Origin: Phyllobacteriaceae bacterium UBA1940
GTDB lineage: Bacteria; Pseudomonadota; Alphaproteobacteria; Rhizobiales; Rhizobiaceae
DNA length: 44,289 nucleotides
Reading direction: 5' to 3'
NCBI GenBank assembly: GCA_002336975.1
Contig: DDFA01000053.1
Coordinates: 602-44,890 of the forward strand
This document shows, one piece after another, positions 16,011 through 24,498 of the stretch; position 1 is the stretch's first letter; the number at the start of each line of letters is the position of its first letter. Under the pieces are notes generated by a model, which searched no databases, had not been told where the DNA came from, and saw only the letters and a program-made list of their open reading frames with translations. A program made the translations under genes and the position numbers.

Positions 16011-17390
16011 GTGGCTGAGCAGTCCGGGAATGTGTTGGGCGGCGTTCCGGTCGAGCGCATCGACGCGCTGCGGGCGCGCGAAACCGCCAGCTTCGCCCGG
16101 GCGCGGCCGCTGTCGCGCAAGGCGTCGCGCGACGGGCTGGCGCATTTCGCCGGCGGCGCGCCGTTGCACTGGATGCGCGACTGGCCGATGCCGTTCCTGC
16201 CGGTCGTCGCAAAAGCCAGGGGCGCGAAGATCGTCGACATCGACGGCGTCAGGCTCGACGATTTCTGCCTCGGCGATACCGGCTCGATGTTCGGGCATTC
16301 GCCGCCGCCGGTCTCCCGGGCGATCCGCAAGCAGGCCAAGCGCGGCCTCACCTACATGCTGCCGAGCCGCGAGGCCATCGGCCTTGGCGCGAAACTGACC
16401 GACATGTTCGGCCTGGCGCAATGGCAGATCGCCACCACCGCATCCGACGCCAACCGCTTCGCGCTGCGCATGGCGCGCGCCGTCACCGGCCGGCCGATGA
16501 TCCTGGTGTTCAACGGCTGTTATCACGGCGCGGTGGAAGCAACCTTTGTCGGCCTGAAGGACGGCAGGGCGGTGAACAAGCCCGGGCTGGCCGGCCAGGT
16601 CCGCGATCTGACCGAAGACGCCAAGGTCATCGAGTTCAACGACCCGGCGGCGCTGCAGGCGGCGCTTGCCGACCGCGACGTCGCCTGCGTCGTCGCCGAA
16701 CCGGTGATGACCAACTCGTCCATGGTGCTGCCCGCCCCCGGCTTTCACGCCGAACTGCGCCGCATCACCCGCGAGACCGGAACCCTGCTGCTGATCGACG
16801 AGACCCATACGATCTCGACCGGTCGCGGCGGCTACACCCGGGCTTTTGGGCTCGAACCGGACATTTTTGTGCTCGGCAAGCCGGTCGCCGGCGGCGTCGC
16901 GGCCAGCGTCTGGGGCTTTTCGGCCGAGCTTGCCGAGCGCTGGGACGCCTACAGCCGCGCCAAGCCCGCCGGCTATTCCGGCATCGGCACGACGCTGTCG
17001 GCCAACCCGCTGCAGTTCGCCGCGATGCGCGCCACTCTCGACGAGGTGATGACGGCCGACAACTACGCCCATATGGAAAAGCTCGCCGCCCGGCTCGAGG
17101 CCGGGCTGGCCGAACAGATCGCGCGCGCCGGCCTGCCCTGGCACGTCGCCCGCGTCGGAGCGCGCGTCGAATTCGTCTGCGCGCCCGGCCCGCTGAGGAA
17201 CGGCGCCGAAGCCCAGGCCGCGCACGCGCCGGCGCTCGAGGCGGCGATCCACCTGGCGCTGGTCAATCGCGGCTCGCTGATCGCGCCGTTCCACAACATG
17301 ATGCTGGTCTCGCCGGCGACGAAAAAACGTCAGGTCGACCGGCTGGTGAAATCGTTTGGCGAGATCTGCGCGGAGTTGACGACCCCATGA
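16011..17390 (+). CDS. Class III aminotransferase (glutamate-1-semialdehyde aminotransferase-like)
   Basis: A 459-aa PLP-dependent enzyme of fold type I. The cofactor Asp is in LLIDETHT and the Schiff-base Lys in FVLGKPVAGG; NGCYHGAVEA and GTTLSANPLQ are typical of the GSA-like subgroup. The usual SEAN motif reads SDANRFALR. GTG at 16011 is the start, with GAGGAG about 7 nt before it. It ends in an ATGA overlap with the glutamine synthetase-like gene, so both products probably serve one pathway, for example transamination and gamma-glutamylation of an amine or amino acid. True GSA mutase in heme synthesis is unlikely in an alphaproteobacterium, which uses HemA (ALA synthase). Confidence 0.88.
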   Translation: MAEQSGNVLGGVPVERIDALRARETASFARARPLSRKASRDGLAHFAGGAPLHWMRDWPMPFLPVVAKARGAKIVDIDGVRLDDFCLGDTGSMFGHSPPPVSRAIRKQAKRGLTYMLPSREAIGLGAKLTDMFGLAQWQIATTASDANRFALRMARAVTGRPMILVFNGCYHGAVEATFVGLKDGRAVNKPGLAGQVRDLTEDAKVIEFNDPAALQAALADRDVACVVAEPVMTNSSMVLPAPGFHAELRRITRETGTLLLIDETHTISTGRGGYTRAFGLEPDIFVLGKPVAGGVAASVWGFSAELAERWDAYSRAKPAGYSGIGTTLSANPLQFAAMRATLDEVMTADNYAHMEKLAARLEAGLAEQIARAGLPWHVARVGARVEFVCAPGPLRNGAEAQAAHAPALEAAIHLALVNRGSLIAPFHNMMLVSPATKKRQVDRLVKSFGEICAELTTP

Positions 17391-18763
17391 CCTCCCCTTC
17401 CGGATCGACGCCCGACGAAGCCCGCGATTTCCTCGTCCGCCACCCCGACATCGAGGCGGTCGACATCGTGCTGACCGACGCCAACGGCATCGGCCGCGGC
17501 AAGATCGTGCGCCGCCACGAACTGGAAGCGATCTACCGCAACGGCCGCGGCTTTCCGATCTCGATCCTCGGCCTCGACATCACCGGCGAGGACGTCCACG
17601 AAACCGGCCTGATCTGGGATTCCGGCGACGGCGATCTCAAGGCCTGGCCGGTTCCCGGTACGCTGGTTCCGGTCCACGGAACCAGCCGCGCCCAGGTGCT
17701 GATGACGATGTATCACCTCGACGGGCGGCCGATGATGTCGGACCCGCGCCATGCTCTGGCGCGCCAACTGTCCCGCTTCTCGCAGCGCGGCCTGTTCCCC
17801 GCCGGCGCCTTCGAGCTCGAATTCTTTCTGCTCGCCAACGACCGCGACGCCGACGGCCGCGTGCAGCCGGCGCGCGCGGTTCTCGACGGCCGCGCCTCGG
17901 GCAAAACCGAGGTCTATTCGGTCGACCATCTGCACGGCATGCAGCCGCTGTTCGACGACATCTACAAGGCTGCCGAGGCGCAAGGGGTGCCGGCCGAAAC
18001 GGTGATCTCCGAATATGCGCCCGGCCAGTACGAACTGACGCTGAACTACCGCACCGACGTGATGCGGGCCGTCGACGACCTCGCCATGCTGAAACGCCTC
18101 GTGCGCCACCAGGCTCGCCGTCACGGCGTCACCGCCTGCTTCATGGCCAAGCCGATCGAGAAATATGCCGGCTCTGGCATGCACATGCATGTGTCGCTGC
18201 GCGACGGCGAAGGCGGCAACGTGTTTGCCGAGACGACGCCGGGCAAATGGTCGGACAACATCCTGCACGCGATCGGCGGCCTGTCGTCCACCATGGCCGA
18301 ATCGATGCTGGTGTTTGCGCCGCACGCCAATTCATGGCGGCGGTTCGTGTCGCAGTCCTACGCGCCGATTGCGCCCACCTGGGGCGTCAACAACCGTTCG
18401 GTGGCGCTGCGCATTCCCGAGAGCGACGCCCGGGCCAGGCGCATCGAACATCGCCCGTCCGGCGTCGACGCCAATCCCTATCTGGTCGCAACCACCGTGA
18501 TCGCCGGCATCGGCAAAGGCATGGACGAAAGGCTCGATCCGGGCCCCCAAACCACCGGCAACGGCTATGAGACCGCCATGTCCAGCGCCATGCCGGCCGA
18601 CTGGCGCTCGGCGATAGAGGCCGCGTCTGCCTCGGCATTCCTCAAGGACGCGCTCGGCGAGGAGATGCACCGCACCTTCACCGCCATCAAGCGCGCCGAA
18701 TATTTCCGTGTCGCCCGCACCGTCTCCGAGGTCGACTACCACCTCTATCTGCACGAGGTCTGA
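17387..18763 (+). CDS. Glutamine synthetase family ligase (PuuA/GlnT-like)
   Basis: A 458-aa ATP-dependent ligase. The N-terminal beta-grasp domain (VDIVLTDANGIGRGKIV) is followed by the catalytic barrel with the metal Glu in AFELEFFLL, ISEYAPGQYELTL, the SGMHMHVSL His motif, the ANSWRRF loop and NPYLVATT. The N-terminus and overall shape fit gamma-glutamyl-polyamine/amine synthetases (PuuA) or related GlnT-type ligases better than GlnA. The substrate would be glutamate plus an amine. It is translationally coupled to the aminotransferase. The stop is 2 bp before a 366-bp inverted-repeat element. Confidence 0.88.
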   Translation: MTSPSGSTPDEARDFLVRHPDIEAVDIVLTDANGIGRGKIVRRHELEAIYRNGRGFPISILGLDITGEDVHETGLIWDSGDGDLKAWPVPGTLVPVHGTSRAQVLMTMYHLDGRPMMSDPRHALARQLSRFSQRGLFPAGAFELEFFLLANDRDADGRVQPARAVLDGRASGKTEVYSVDHLHGMQPLFDDIYKAAEAQGVPAETVISEYAPGQYELTLNYRTDVMRAVDDLAMLKRLVRHQARRHGVTACFMAKPIEKYAGSGMHMHVSLRDGEGGNVFAETTPGKWSDNILHAIGGLSSTMAESMLVFAPHANSWRRFVSQSYAPIAPTWGVNNRSVALRIPESDARARRIEHRPSGVDANPYLVATTVIAGIGKGMDERLDPGPQTTGNGYETAMSSAMPADWRSAIEAASASAFLKDALGEEMHRTFTAIKRAEYFRVARTVSEVDYHLYLHEV

Positions 18764-18764
18764 A

Positions 18765-19130
18765 GCGTTAGACCGTTTCATGGCTAGATGGAATCGCTCT
18801 GTTTCTCGTTTGGCGAGGCGATCCGGCAGGAGAGACGGGCAGGTCGATGTGATTCATCGGCCAAGCGGCTCGACGAACCGGGCGTCCGCCAAACGGAAAC
18901 CCTGCCCGTCGAATTGCCATTCGCAATTCGACAGACAAATTTTCCCTGCCGATCAAACTTCTCCCGCTGCGCAGCAGCGGGGTTTGATCGGTGGGCCGGG
19001 CCGGTTTGGGCCAAATCCGTCGGCTTTCCACTTGGCCGGGCCACCAGCCCGACCTGCGCGAAAACCCTCGACCTTGTCCCAATCCATCGCCGGCAGAGTG
19101 TTTCCATCTAGCCATGAAACGGTCTAGCGC
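18765..19130. repeat. 366-bp structured element with terminal inverted repeats
   Basis: The ends 18765-18801 and 19094-19130 are inverted repeats matching at 34 of 37 positions, with a perfect 25-bp core (18769-18793 and 19102-19126). Inside are hairpins: GTCGAATTGC with GCAATTCGAC (18908-18932), and GATCAAAC with GTTTGATC enclosing CCCGCTGC with GCAGCGGG (18951-18989). Two crossing inverted pairs also occur: CGTTTGGCG at 18807 with 18887-18895, and GACGGGCAGG at 18834 with 18901-18910. No convincing coding frame is seen. The right arm supplies the stop codon of the glycerate kinase gene. A nonautonomous mobile (MITE-like) or dispersed intergenic element is likely. No target-site duplication is visible. 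Confidence 0.75.
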
Positions 19131-20392
19131 ACCAGGATCGCGCGCAGGTCGTTGACATTGGTGCCGGTCGGTCCCGGCTGGAACAGATCGCCCAGCGCGT
19201 CGAACCCGCCCCAGGAATCATTGCCGGCAAGCAGCGCCTTGGGGTCGATCCCCCTGGCGCGCAGCCGCGCGACCGACGTCCAGTCGGCGAACGCGCCGGC
19301 GTTCTGCTCCGACCCGTCGATGCCGTCGGTGTCGGCGGAGAACGCCGCCACCCCATCGACGCCGTCGATGCCGATCGCCAACGACAGCAGGAACTCGCCG
19401 TTGCGTCCGCCGCGGCCGCCCGCACCGCGCAGCGTCACGGTGGTCTCGCCGCCCGACAGGATGACTACCGGCTTCCTGAACGGTCGGTCGCGCATCGCCA
19501 CTTCGCGCGCGATCGCCGCATGCACCATGCCAACGTCGCGCGCCTCGCCTTCGATCGCATCCGACAGGATCGCCGCCTCGACGCCGTGCCGTCGCGCCTC
19601 GGCGGCCGCCGCCTCCAGCGACTGCGCAGCCGACGCGATGACATGGACCTCGTTGCGGGCGAAACGCGGATCGTCAGGCGTCGGCGCATCCGCCGCCGGC
19701 GAATTCAGGTGCCGCATCACCGCTTCCGGCAACGCCATCTTGTAGGTCTCGACCACAGCCAGCGCGTCGGCCCGCGTGGAAGCGTCCGGCACAGTCGGCC
19801 CCGACGAGACCAGCGACGGCTGGTCGCCTGGAATGTCGGACACTACCAGCGACACGACGCGCGCCGGATGAGCGGCGGCGGCCAGCCTGCCGCCCTTGAT
19901 CGCCGAGACGTGCTTGCGCACCGCGTTCATCGCCGCGATCGGCGCGCCCGACGCCAGCAGCGCCCGGTTGACGGCGATCTCGTCGGCGAGCGTCAGTCCG
20001 CCCGCCGGGGACGGCAGCAGCGCCGATCCGCCGCCGCAGATCAGCGCCACCACGAGATCGTCCGAGCCAAGTCCCGCAATCGTCCCGAACAGCCGTTTCG
20101 CCCCGGCCAGCCCGGCCTCGTCGGGCACCGGATGCGCCGCCTCGATCACCTCGATGCGCTCGCACGGCGCGCCGTAGCCGTAGCGCGTCACCACCAGCCC
20201 CGACAGCGGCCCCTCCCATGCGCGCTCGAACGCCTGCGCCATCTGCGCCGAACCCTTTCCGGCGCCGATGACAATCGTTCGGCCTTTCGGTTTTTCTGGC
20301 AGATGCCGGCGGATCGTCAGTTCGGGATCGGCCGCCGCAACGGCCCTGTCGAACAGCGCGCCAAAAAACCGTTTCGTCTCGATTGCATTCAT
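19124..20392 (-). CDS. Glycerate 2-kinase (GckA/TtuD type, MOFRL family)
   Basis: A 422-aa DUF4147/MOFRL glycerate kinase, which phosphorylates D-glycerate to 2-phosphoglycerate. The N-terminal domain has GRTIVIGAGKGSAQMAQAFE and the ICGGGSALLPSPAGG loop; VSDIPGD and SSGPTVPD follow. The C-terminal MOFRL domain holds ILSGGETTVTLRG, GGRNGEFLLSLA, DTDGIDGS and the closing GPTGTNVNDLRAI. Its start overlaps the hydroxypyruvate isomerase stop (ATGA). Its TAG stop lies inside the right arm of the 366-bp element, so the insertion may have fixed the present C-terminus. It completes the route from hydroxypyruvate or tartronate semialdehyde to glycolysis. Confidence 0.93.
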   Translation of the reverse strand: MNAIETKRFFGALFDRAVAAADPELTIRRHLPEKPKGRTIVIGAGKGSAQMAQAFERAWEGPLSGLVVTRYGYGAPCERIEVIEAAHPVPDEAGLAGAKRLFGTIAGLGSDDLVVALICGGGSALLPSPAGGLTLADEIAVNRALLASGAPIAAMNAVRKHVSAIKGGRLAAAAHPARVVSLVVSDIPGDQPSLVSSGPTVPDASTRADALAVVETYKMALPEAVMRHLNSPAADAPTPDDPRFARNEVHVIASAAQSLEAAAAEARRHGVEAAILSDAIEGEARDVGMVHAAIAREVAMRDRPFRKPVVILSGGETTVTLRGAGGRGGRNGEFLLSLAIGIDGVDGVAAFSADTDGIDGSEQNAGAFADWTSVARLRARGIDPKALLAGNDSWGGFDALGDLFQPGPTGTNVNDLRAILVR

Positions 20393-21180
20393 CGCCGCGG
20401 TCCATCTATCCAGCCGCGCGCCCAGCCCAGCCCGTCTTCGGTCAGGCCGGCGGGCGCATATTCGCAGCCGACAAATCCGTCATAGCCGAGCACGTCGAGC
20501 TCCTCGAGCGTCTCGCGCCAGGCCAGTTCGCCATTGTCGGGTTCATGCCGGTCGGGCCAGCCTGCGATCTGGATGTGGCGGATCAGTTCGGCATAGGTCT
20601 GGTACGGCCCGATCAGTTCCGGGCCGGAAAAGGACCGGTGATAGAGATCGTACTGGATGAACAGATTGCCCTCGCCAACCTCGTCGACGATGTCGGCGGC
20701 CATGTCGAGCGACGAGAGGAAATAGCCGGGCATGGTTTCGCGGCTGATCGGCTCGATCAGCACCTCGATCTGCGACAGGCTGGCGAACTGCGCCGCGTAG
20801 CGTAGATTGTCGACATAGACGCGCCGCATCACTTCCGCGTCGTCGCCCGCCGCAACCGTCCCCGACAGCACGTGCAGTCTGCGGCAGCCAAGGTCGAGCG
20901 CGTAGTCGAGCGCCCGGCCGACGCTGTCGCGAAACTCGTTCTGGCGTCCCGCCAGCGCCGCCAGGCCGCGTTCGCCTTTGGCCCAGTAGCCCGCCGGTAG
21001 GTTGAACAGGGCCAGTTGCAGGTCGTTGTCCTTCAGCCGGTCGCGAATGTCGGCGGCGTTCCACTGATACGGGAACTGGCACTCGACCGCCTTGAAACCC
21101 GCTTTCGCGGCGCGGGCGAAACGGTCAAGGAACGGCGCATCGGCAAACATGGTCGACACGTTCGCGGCCAGCCGCGGCAT
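20389..21180 (-). CDS. hyi: Hydroxypyruvate isomerase family protein
   Basis: A 263-aa TIM-barrel isomerase of the AP-endonuclease-2 superfamily, of the usual Hyi length. Catalytic Glu residues are E143 (VLIEPIS) and E240 (VGCEYAP), with metal residues in IQYDLYH and RHIQIAG. Hyi interconverts hydroxypyruvate and tartronate semialdehyde; related enzymes isomerise 2-oxotetronate. Neighbours are glycerate kinase downstream (ATGA overlap) and purine-degradation genes upstream, which fits assimilation of glyoxylate from urate. Glyoxylate carboligase and tartronate semialdehyde reductase are not in the window, so the exact substrate is inferred. Confidence 0.88.
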   Translation of the reverse strand: MPRLAANVSTMFADAPFLDRFARAAKAGFKAVECQFPYQWNAADIRDRLKDNDLQLALFNLPAGYWAKGERGLAALAGRQNEFRDSVGRALDYALDLGCRRLHVLSGTVAAGDDAEVMRRVYVDNLRYAAQFASLSQIEVLIEPISRETMPGYFLSSLDMAADIVDEVGEGNLFIQYDLYHRSFSGPELIGPYQTYAELIRHIQIAGWPDRHEPDNGELAWRETLEELDVLGYDGFVGCEYAPAGLTEDGLGWARGWIDGPRR

Positions 21181-21672
21181 CTAATGCCCCCCGAGCGCGA
21201 GATGCTGCGCCTCAAGTCCAAGATGCTCGCATAGCGCGGCGACGACGAGATTGTGATCCTCGCGCTGCGGCAGGCCCGACACCGCCACGGCGCCGATGGC
21301 CAGGCCGGTATCGAGACGTATCGGAAACGCCCCGCCGGCGAAGACGAAGTCGGCATTGGCGAGGCCATGCCGTTCCGGAACCACCTGATCGCCGGTTTCG
21401 AGAAACAGCCGGTAGCTCGGCTTTTGGAAATGGCGCACCGAATTGATCTTGCGCCGCGCCCATTCGGCATTGGCCGCGGTCGAGCCCGGCAGCGCCGCGT
21501 AGAACAGCGGCCGGTCCCACAGCCGGATGTCGATGTTGACGACGAGCCGGTTTTTTTGCGCCCGCTGGCGCAATTGCAGTCCGAGCGCAAACGCGGTCTC
21601 CTCATCGAATGACGCAAACACGAGCGCCTGCTCCTGTTCGATGATTTTCCTGATGTCGTCGGTTTCGGCCAT
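21181..21672 (-). CDS. UPF0303 / HbpS-like (DUF336) protein
   Basis: A 163-aa cytoplasmic protein of the UPF0303 family, related to the HbpS/GlcG fold. Signatures are LVVNIDIRLWDRPLFYAALPGST, WARRKINSV, FLETGDQVVPERHGLA, and AFPIRLDTGLAIGAVAVSGLP with the following HNLVVAAL. ATG at 21672 is chosen because GGAGGAG is 3 nt upstream; a longer frame from 21744 overlaps the guanine deaminase gene. Its stop is immediately followed by the hyi start. Some HbpS relatives bind haem or oxidised cofactors, but no activity is established for this subgroup. The position suggests a link to purine or glyoxylate metabolism. Confidence 0.85.
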   Translation of the reverse strand: MAETDDIRKIIEQEQALVFASFDEETAFALGLQLRQRAQKNRLVVNIDIRLWDRPLFYAALPGSTAANAEWARRKINSVRHFQKPSYRLFLETGDQVVPERHGLANADFVFAGGAFPIRLDTGLAIGAVAVSGLPQREDHNLVVAALCEHLGLEAQHLALGGH

Positions 21673-21715
21673 GGTCTCCTCCGGGGCCGCGACATTAGTG
21701 GCGGTGGCCGGCCAA

Positions 21716-23020
21716 TCAACCCGTCTTCGACGCTTTGCCCGCAATATAGACCTGTTTCACCGCCCGGTCGTCGCCGAGCGTCTGCAACAGGAACAGTTCT
21801 TCCGACAGGCTTCCGGTCGCTTCCATGCGCAGCGCCGTCGCCGGCGTCGCCGCCGCGTCGAGCACGACGAGATCGGCGTCGGTGCCCGCCTCCAGCGTTC
21901 CGGCGCGCCCGGCGATCGACAGCGCCTCGGCATTGCCGCGGGTCAACTGCCAGAAGCTCTGCAACGGATTGAGCTTCTCGCCCTGCAGCGCGATGATCTT
22001 GTAGGCCTCGTCCATCGTGCGCAGCATCGAATAATTGGTGCCGCCGCCGACATCGGTGGCGGTGGCGATCCGCAGCGGTTTGGCGCGCCGGCGATAGCGG
22101 TGGTAGTCGAACAGGCCGGAGCCCAGGAACAGGTTCGACGTCGGGCAGAACACCGCCACAGAGCCCGTGTCCGACAAGGCGTCGGCCTCGCGCTCCGACA
22201 GATGGATGCAATGGCCAAGCAGCGTCCTTGGCCCCAGCAGTCCGTAGCTCGCATAGATGTCGGTGTAGTCCTTTGCGTCGGGATAGAGTTCCTCGCTCCA
22301 GCGGATCTCGGCGTGGTTTTCCGACAGGTGCGTCTGGATGTGGCAGTCGGGAAATTCCTGCGCCAGCGCCTGCGCCATCTCCATCTGCGCCGGCGTCGAG
22401 GTGATCGCGAAGCGCGGCGTGATCGCGTAGAGCTGGCGGCCCTTGCCGTGCCATTCGCCGATCAGCGCCTTGGTGTCGTCATACGACGATTGCGGCGTGT
22501 CGAGCACCGCCTCCGGCGCGTTGCGGTCCATCATCACCTTGCCGGCGATGTTGAGCATGTTGCGCGCATGGCTCTCGGCGAAAAACGCCTCGGCGGAGGA
22601 TTTGTGCACCGAGCAATAGGCGGCGACGGTGGTGGTGCCGTGGCGGATCGCCTCGTCGAGGAACAGCCGCGCGATGCGCCGGCCGTGCTGGGCGTCGCGG
22701 AATTTCGCCTCTTCGGGAAAGGTGTATTTTGTCAGCCAGTCGAGCAGTTCCGCGCCATACGATGCGATCACCTGCATCTGCGGATAGTGCAGATGCGCGT
22801 CGATGAAGCCGGGCAGGATCAGGTGCGGCCGGTGATCGACGATCTCGACATCATCGCCCGCCTCGACGCGAACGTCGTCATAGGTCCCGGCGGCGGCGAT
22901 CCTGCCGTTTTGCACCAGCACCGCGCCATCGGCTTCAAAATCATAGGACGCGTCGTCGTCAGCGCCCTGCGGCTCGCGCCGGAACGACAGCGTGCGCCCG
23001 CGGATGAGAGTTGATGTCAT
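21716..23020 (-). CDS. guaD: Guanine deaminase
   Basis: A 434-aa amidohydrolase that converts guanine to xanthine and ammonia. The zinc-site motifs are in order: DAHLHYPQ (H76, H78), THLSEN, GHCIHLS and ATDVGGGTN. CPTSNLFLGSG and LDWLTKYTFPEE are specific to guanine deaminases. The N-terminal strand contains the PGFIDAH approach to the metal site. It lies between PuuD urate oxidase upstream and the UPF0303-hyi-glycerate kinase genes downstream, all on one strand, forming a purine-to-glycerate stretch. A repeat element of about 90 bp separates it from puuD, so it may have its own promoter. Confidence 0.94.
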   Translation of the reverse strand: MTSTLIRGRTLSFRREPQGADDDASYDFEADGAVLVQNGRIAAAGTYDDVRVEAGDDVEIVDHRPHLILPGFIDAHLHYPQMQVIASYGAELLDWLTKYTFPEEAKFRDAQHGRRIARLFLDEAIRHGTTTVAAYCSVHKSSAEAFFAESHARNMLNIAGKVMMDRNAPEAVLDTPQSSYDDTKALIGEWHGKGRQLYAITPRFAITSTPAQMEMAQALAQEFPDCHIQTHLSENHAEIRWSEELYPDAKDYTDIYASYGLLGPRTLLGHCIHLSEREADALSDTGSVAVFCPTSNLFLGSGLFDYHRYRRRAKPLRIATATDVGGGTNYSMLRTMDEAYKIIALQGEKLNPLQSFWQLTRGNAEALSIAGRAGTLEAGTDADLVVLDAAATPATALRMEATGSLSEELFLLQTLGDDRAVKQVYIAGKASKTG

Positions 23021-23032
23021 GTTGTGAGGTAA

Positions 23033-23124
23033 CCCCCACCCCGCACCCGTTCCCGCAAGGGGGAGGGGAAATGCGCGACGTTGACGCCCCCCTCCCCCTT
23101 GAGGAGAGGGGTACGGGGTGGGGA
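23033..23124. repeat. Imperfect inverted repeat, rhizobial intergenic style
   Basis: Arms 23033-23068 and 23089-23124 are inverted copies matching at about 29 of 36 positions. Each arm itself contains C-runs followed by CAAGGGGGAGGGG, so it can fold alone or with the other arm. It fills most of the 136 bp between puuD and guaD. Such C/G-rich palindromes are frequent between rhizobial genes. They may act as processing sites or transcription dampers. Confidence 0.6.
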
Positions 23125-23156
23125 TAAATGTCCGTGGTCGAATCCGACAGCAGTCA

Positions 23157-24371
23157 TCACCGCGCTTCCTCGAACCACGCCGTCAGCAGCGCCCTTTCCT
23201 CCGGCGTCACCATCGTGACATTGCCGGGCGGCATGGCGTGGCTGCGGCCCGCCTGCAGATAGATCTCGCGCGCATGCGCCGCGATCGTCTCGTCGGAATC
23301 GAGCAGCACGCCCTTCGGCGCGAACGCCACCCCGTCCCACACCGGCTCGGCGGTGTGGCACATCGAGCAGCGGCTGATGACGGTGTCCTTCACCGCCGGA
23401 AAATGCGCCGAGGCGACAAAATTCTGCTCCATCGCCGAAAGTTTTTTCTCGCCGGTCAGCACCGCCGGCGTCGTCGACAGCCACATCATGATGATGAACA
23501 GCACCGCCGCCGCCCCCCAGGTCCAGTGAGGATTGCCCTTGCGGGCGTGCACGGTGTTGAAATAGTGCCGGATCAAGACGCCGATGATGAACACGATCGA
23601 CGCGATCACCCAGTTGAACTCCGTGGCGTAGGCCAGCGGGTAGTGGTTGGACAGCATCAGGAAGATGACTGGCAGCGTCAGATAGTTGTTGTGCAGCGAC
23701 CGGGTCTTGGCGATCTTGCCGTATTTCGGGTCTGGCTTGCGGCCGGCGATCAGGTCGGCGACCACGATCTTCTGGTTGGGGATGATCACCATCGCCACAT
23801 TGGCCGACATCACCGTCGCGGTGATCGCGCCAAGATGCAGGAACGCGGCGCGGCCCGAAAACACCTGCGTATAGCCCCAGGCCATGGCGACCAGAAAGGC
23901 GTAGAGCACCAGCATCAGCGCCGTGTCGTTGTTCGCCAGCGGCGACTTGCACATCAGGTCGTAGAACACCCAGGCCAGCGCCAGCGTCGCCACAGAAATC
24001 GCGATCGCTGCCGGCTGCGACACGTCGAGCACGTTGCGGTCGATCAGGAACAGGTCGGCGCCGGCGTAATAGACCACGCACAGAAGCGCGAAGCCCGACA
24101 GCCAGGTGGCGTAGCTTTCCCATTTGAACCAGGTCAGGTGTTCCGGCATTTCGGCGGGCGCGACCAGATATTTCTGGATGTGGTAAAAACCGCCGCCATG
24201 CACCTGCCATTCCTCGCCATGCGCGCCGACGGGAAGGCCTGGCCGCTGCCTGAGGCCAAGGTCGAGCGCGATGAAATAGAACGACGAGCCGATCCAGGCG
24301 ATAGCGGTAACGATGTGCAGCCAGCGCACCGCGAACCCCATCCACTCCCAGAAAATCGCGTAGTCGTACAT
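23157..24371 (-). CDS. puuD: Membrane urate oxidase with cytochrome c domain
   Basis: A 404-aa protein. Eight or nine transmembrane helices fill residues 10-310, starting FWEWMGFAVRWLHIVTAIAWIG, and a C-terminal periplasmic cytochrome c domain carries C335-S-M-C338-H339 and a distal Met in SHAMPPGN. This is the PuuD architecture, which oxidises urate and passes electrons to the respiratory chain instead of making peroxide like soluble uricase. ATG at 24371 is used; the longer frame adds 25 unrelated residues. A LysR gene diverges 127 bp upstream and is the likely regulator. It provides the step after guanine to xanthine to urate; xanthine dehydrogenase is not in the window. Confidence 0.93.
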   Translation of the reverse strand: MYDYAIFWEWMGFAVRWLHIVTAIAWIGSSFYFIALDLGLRQRPGLPVGAHGEEWQVHGGGFYHIQKYLVAPAEMPEHLTWFKWESYATWLSGFALLCVVYYAGADLFLIDRNVLDVSQPAAIAISVATLALAWVFYDLMCKSPLANNDTALMLVLYAFLVAMAWGYTQVFSGRAAFLHLGAITATVMSANVAMVIIPNQKIVVADLIAGRKPDPKYGKIAKTRSLHNNYLTLPVIFLMLSNHYPLAYATEFNWVIASIVFIIGVLIRHYFNTVHARKGNPHWTWGAAAVLFIIMMWLSTTPAVLTGEKKLSAMEQNFVASAHFPAVKDTVISRCSMCHTAEPVWDGVAFAPKGVLLDSDETIAAHAREIYLQAGRSHAMPPGNVTMVTPEERALLTAWFEEAR

Positions 24372-24498
24372 TGTCCGTCCCTGTTTGCCGGCAGTGTAAT
24401 GGCTCGACCACAATGGGGAAGACCGTCGAAGCCCGATAACTTTCAAAAAAATCTGGAAAATCGGGCCCCGATTGCATAGGAATGCGGAAGGGGGAACC

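Noticed and set aside
16011..17390. Calling the aminotransferase hemL
   Set aside because: The SEAN motif is altered, it is coupled to a GS-like ligase, and alphaproteobacteria usually make 5-aminolevulinate by HemA (ALA synthase).
17387..18763. Calling the GS-family gene glnA
   Set aside because: The N-terminus and motifs fit PuuA/GlnT-like ligases, and the context is catabolic, not a glnB-glnA arrangement.
18784..19111. Two opposite 107-codon frames beginning with similar residues inside the 366-bp element
   Set aside because: The similar beginnings come from the inverted terminal repeats. Neither has a ribosome site or a recognisable domain, and the interior is full of hairpins.
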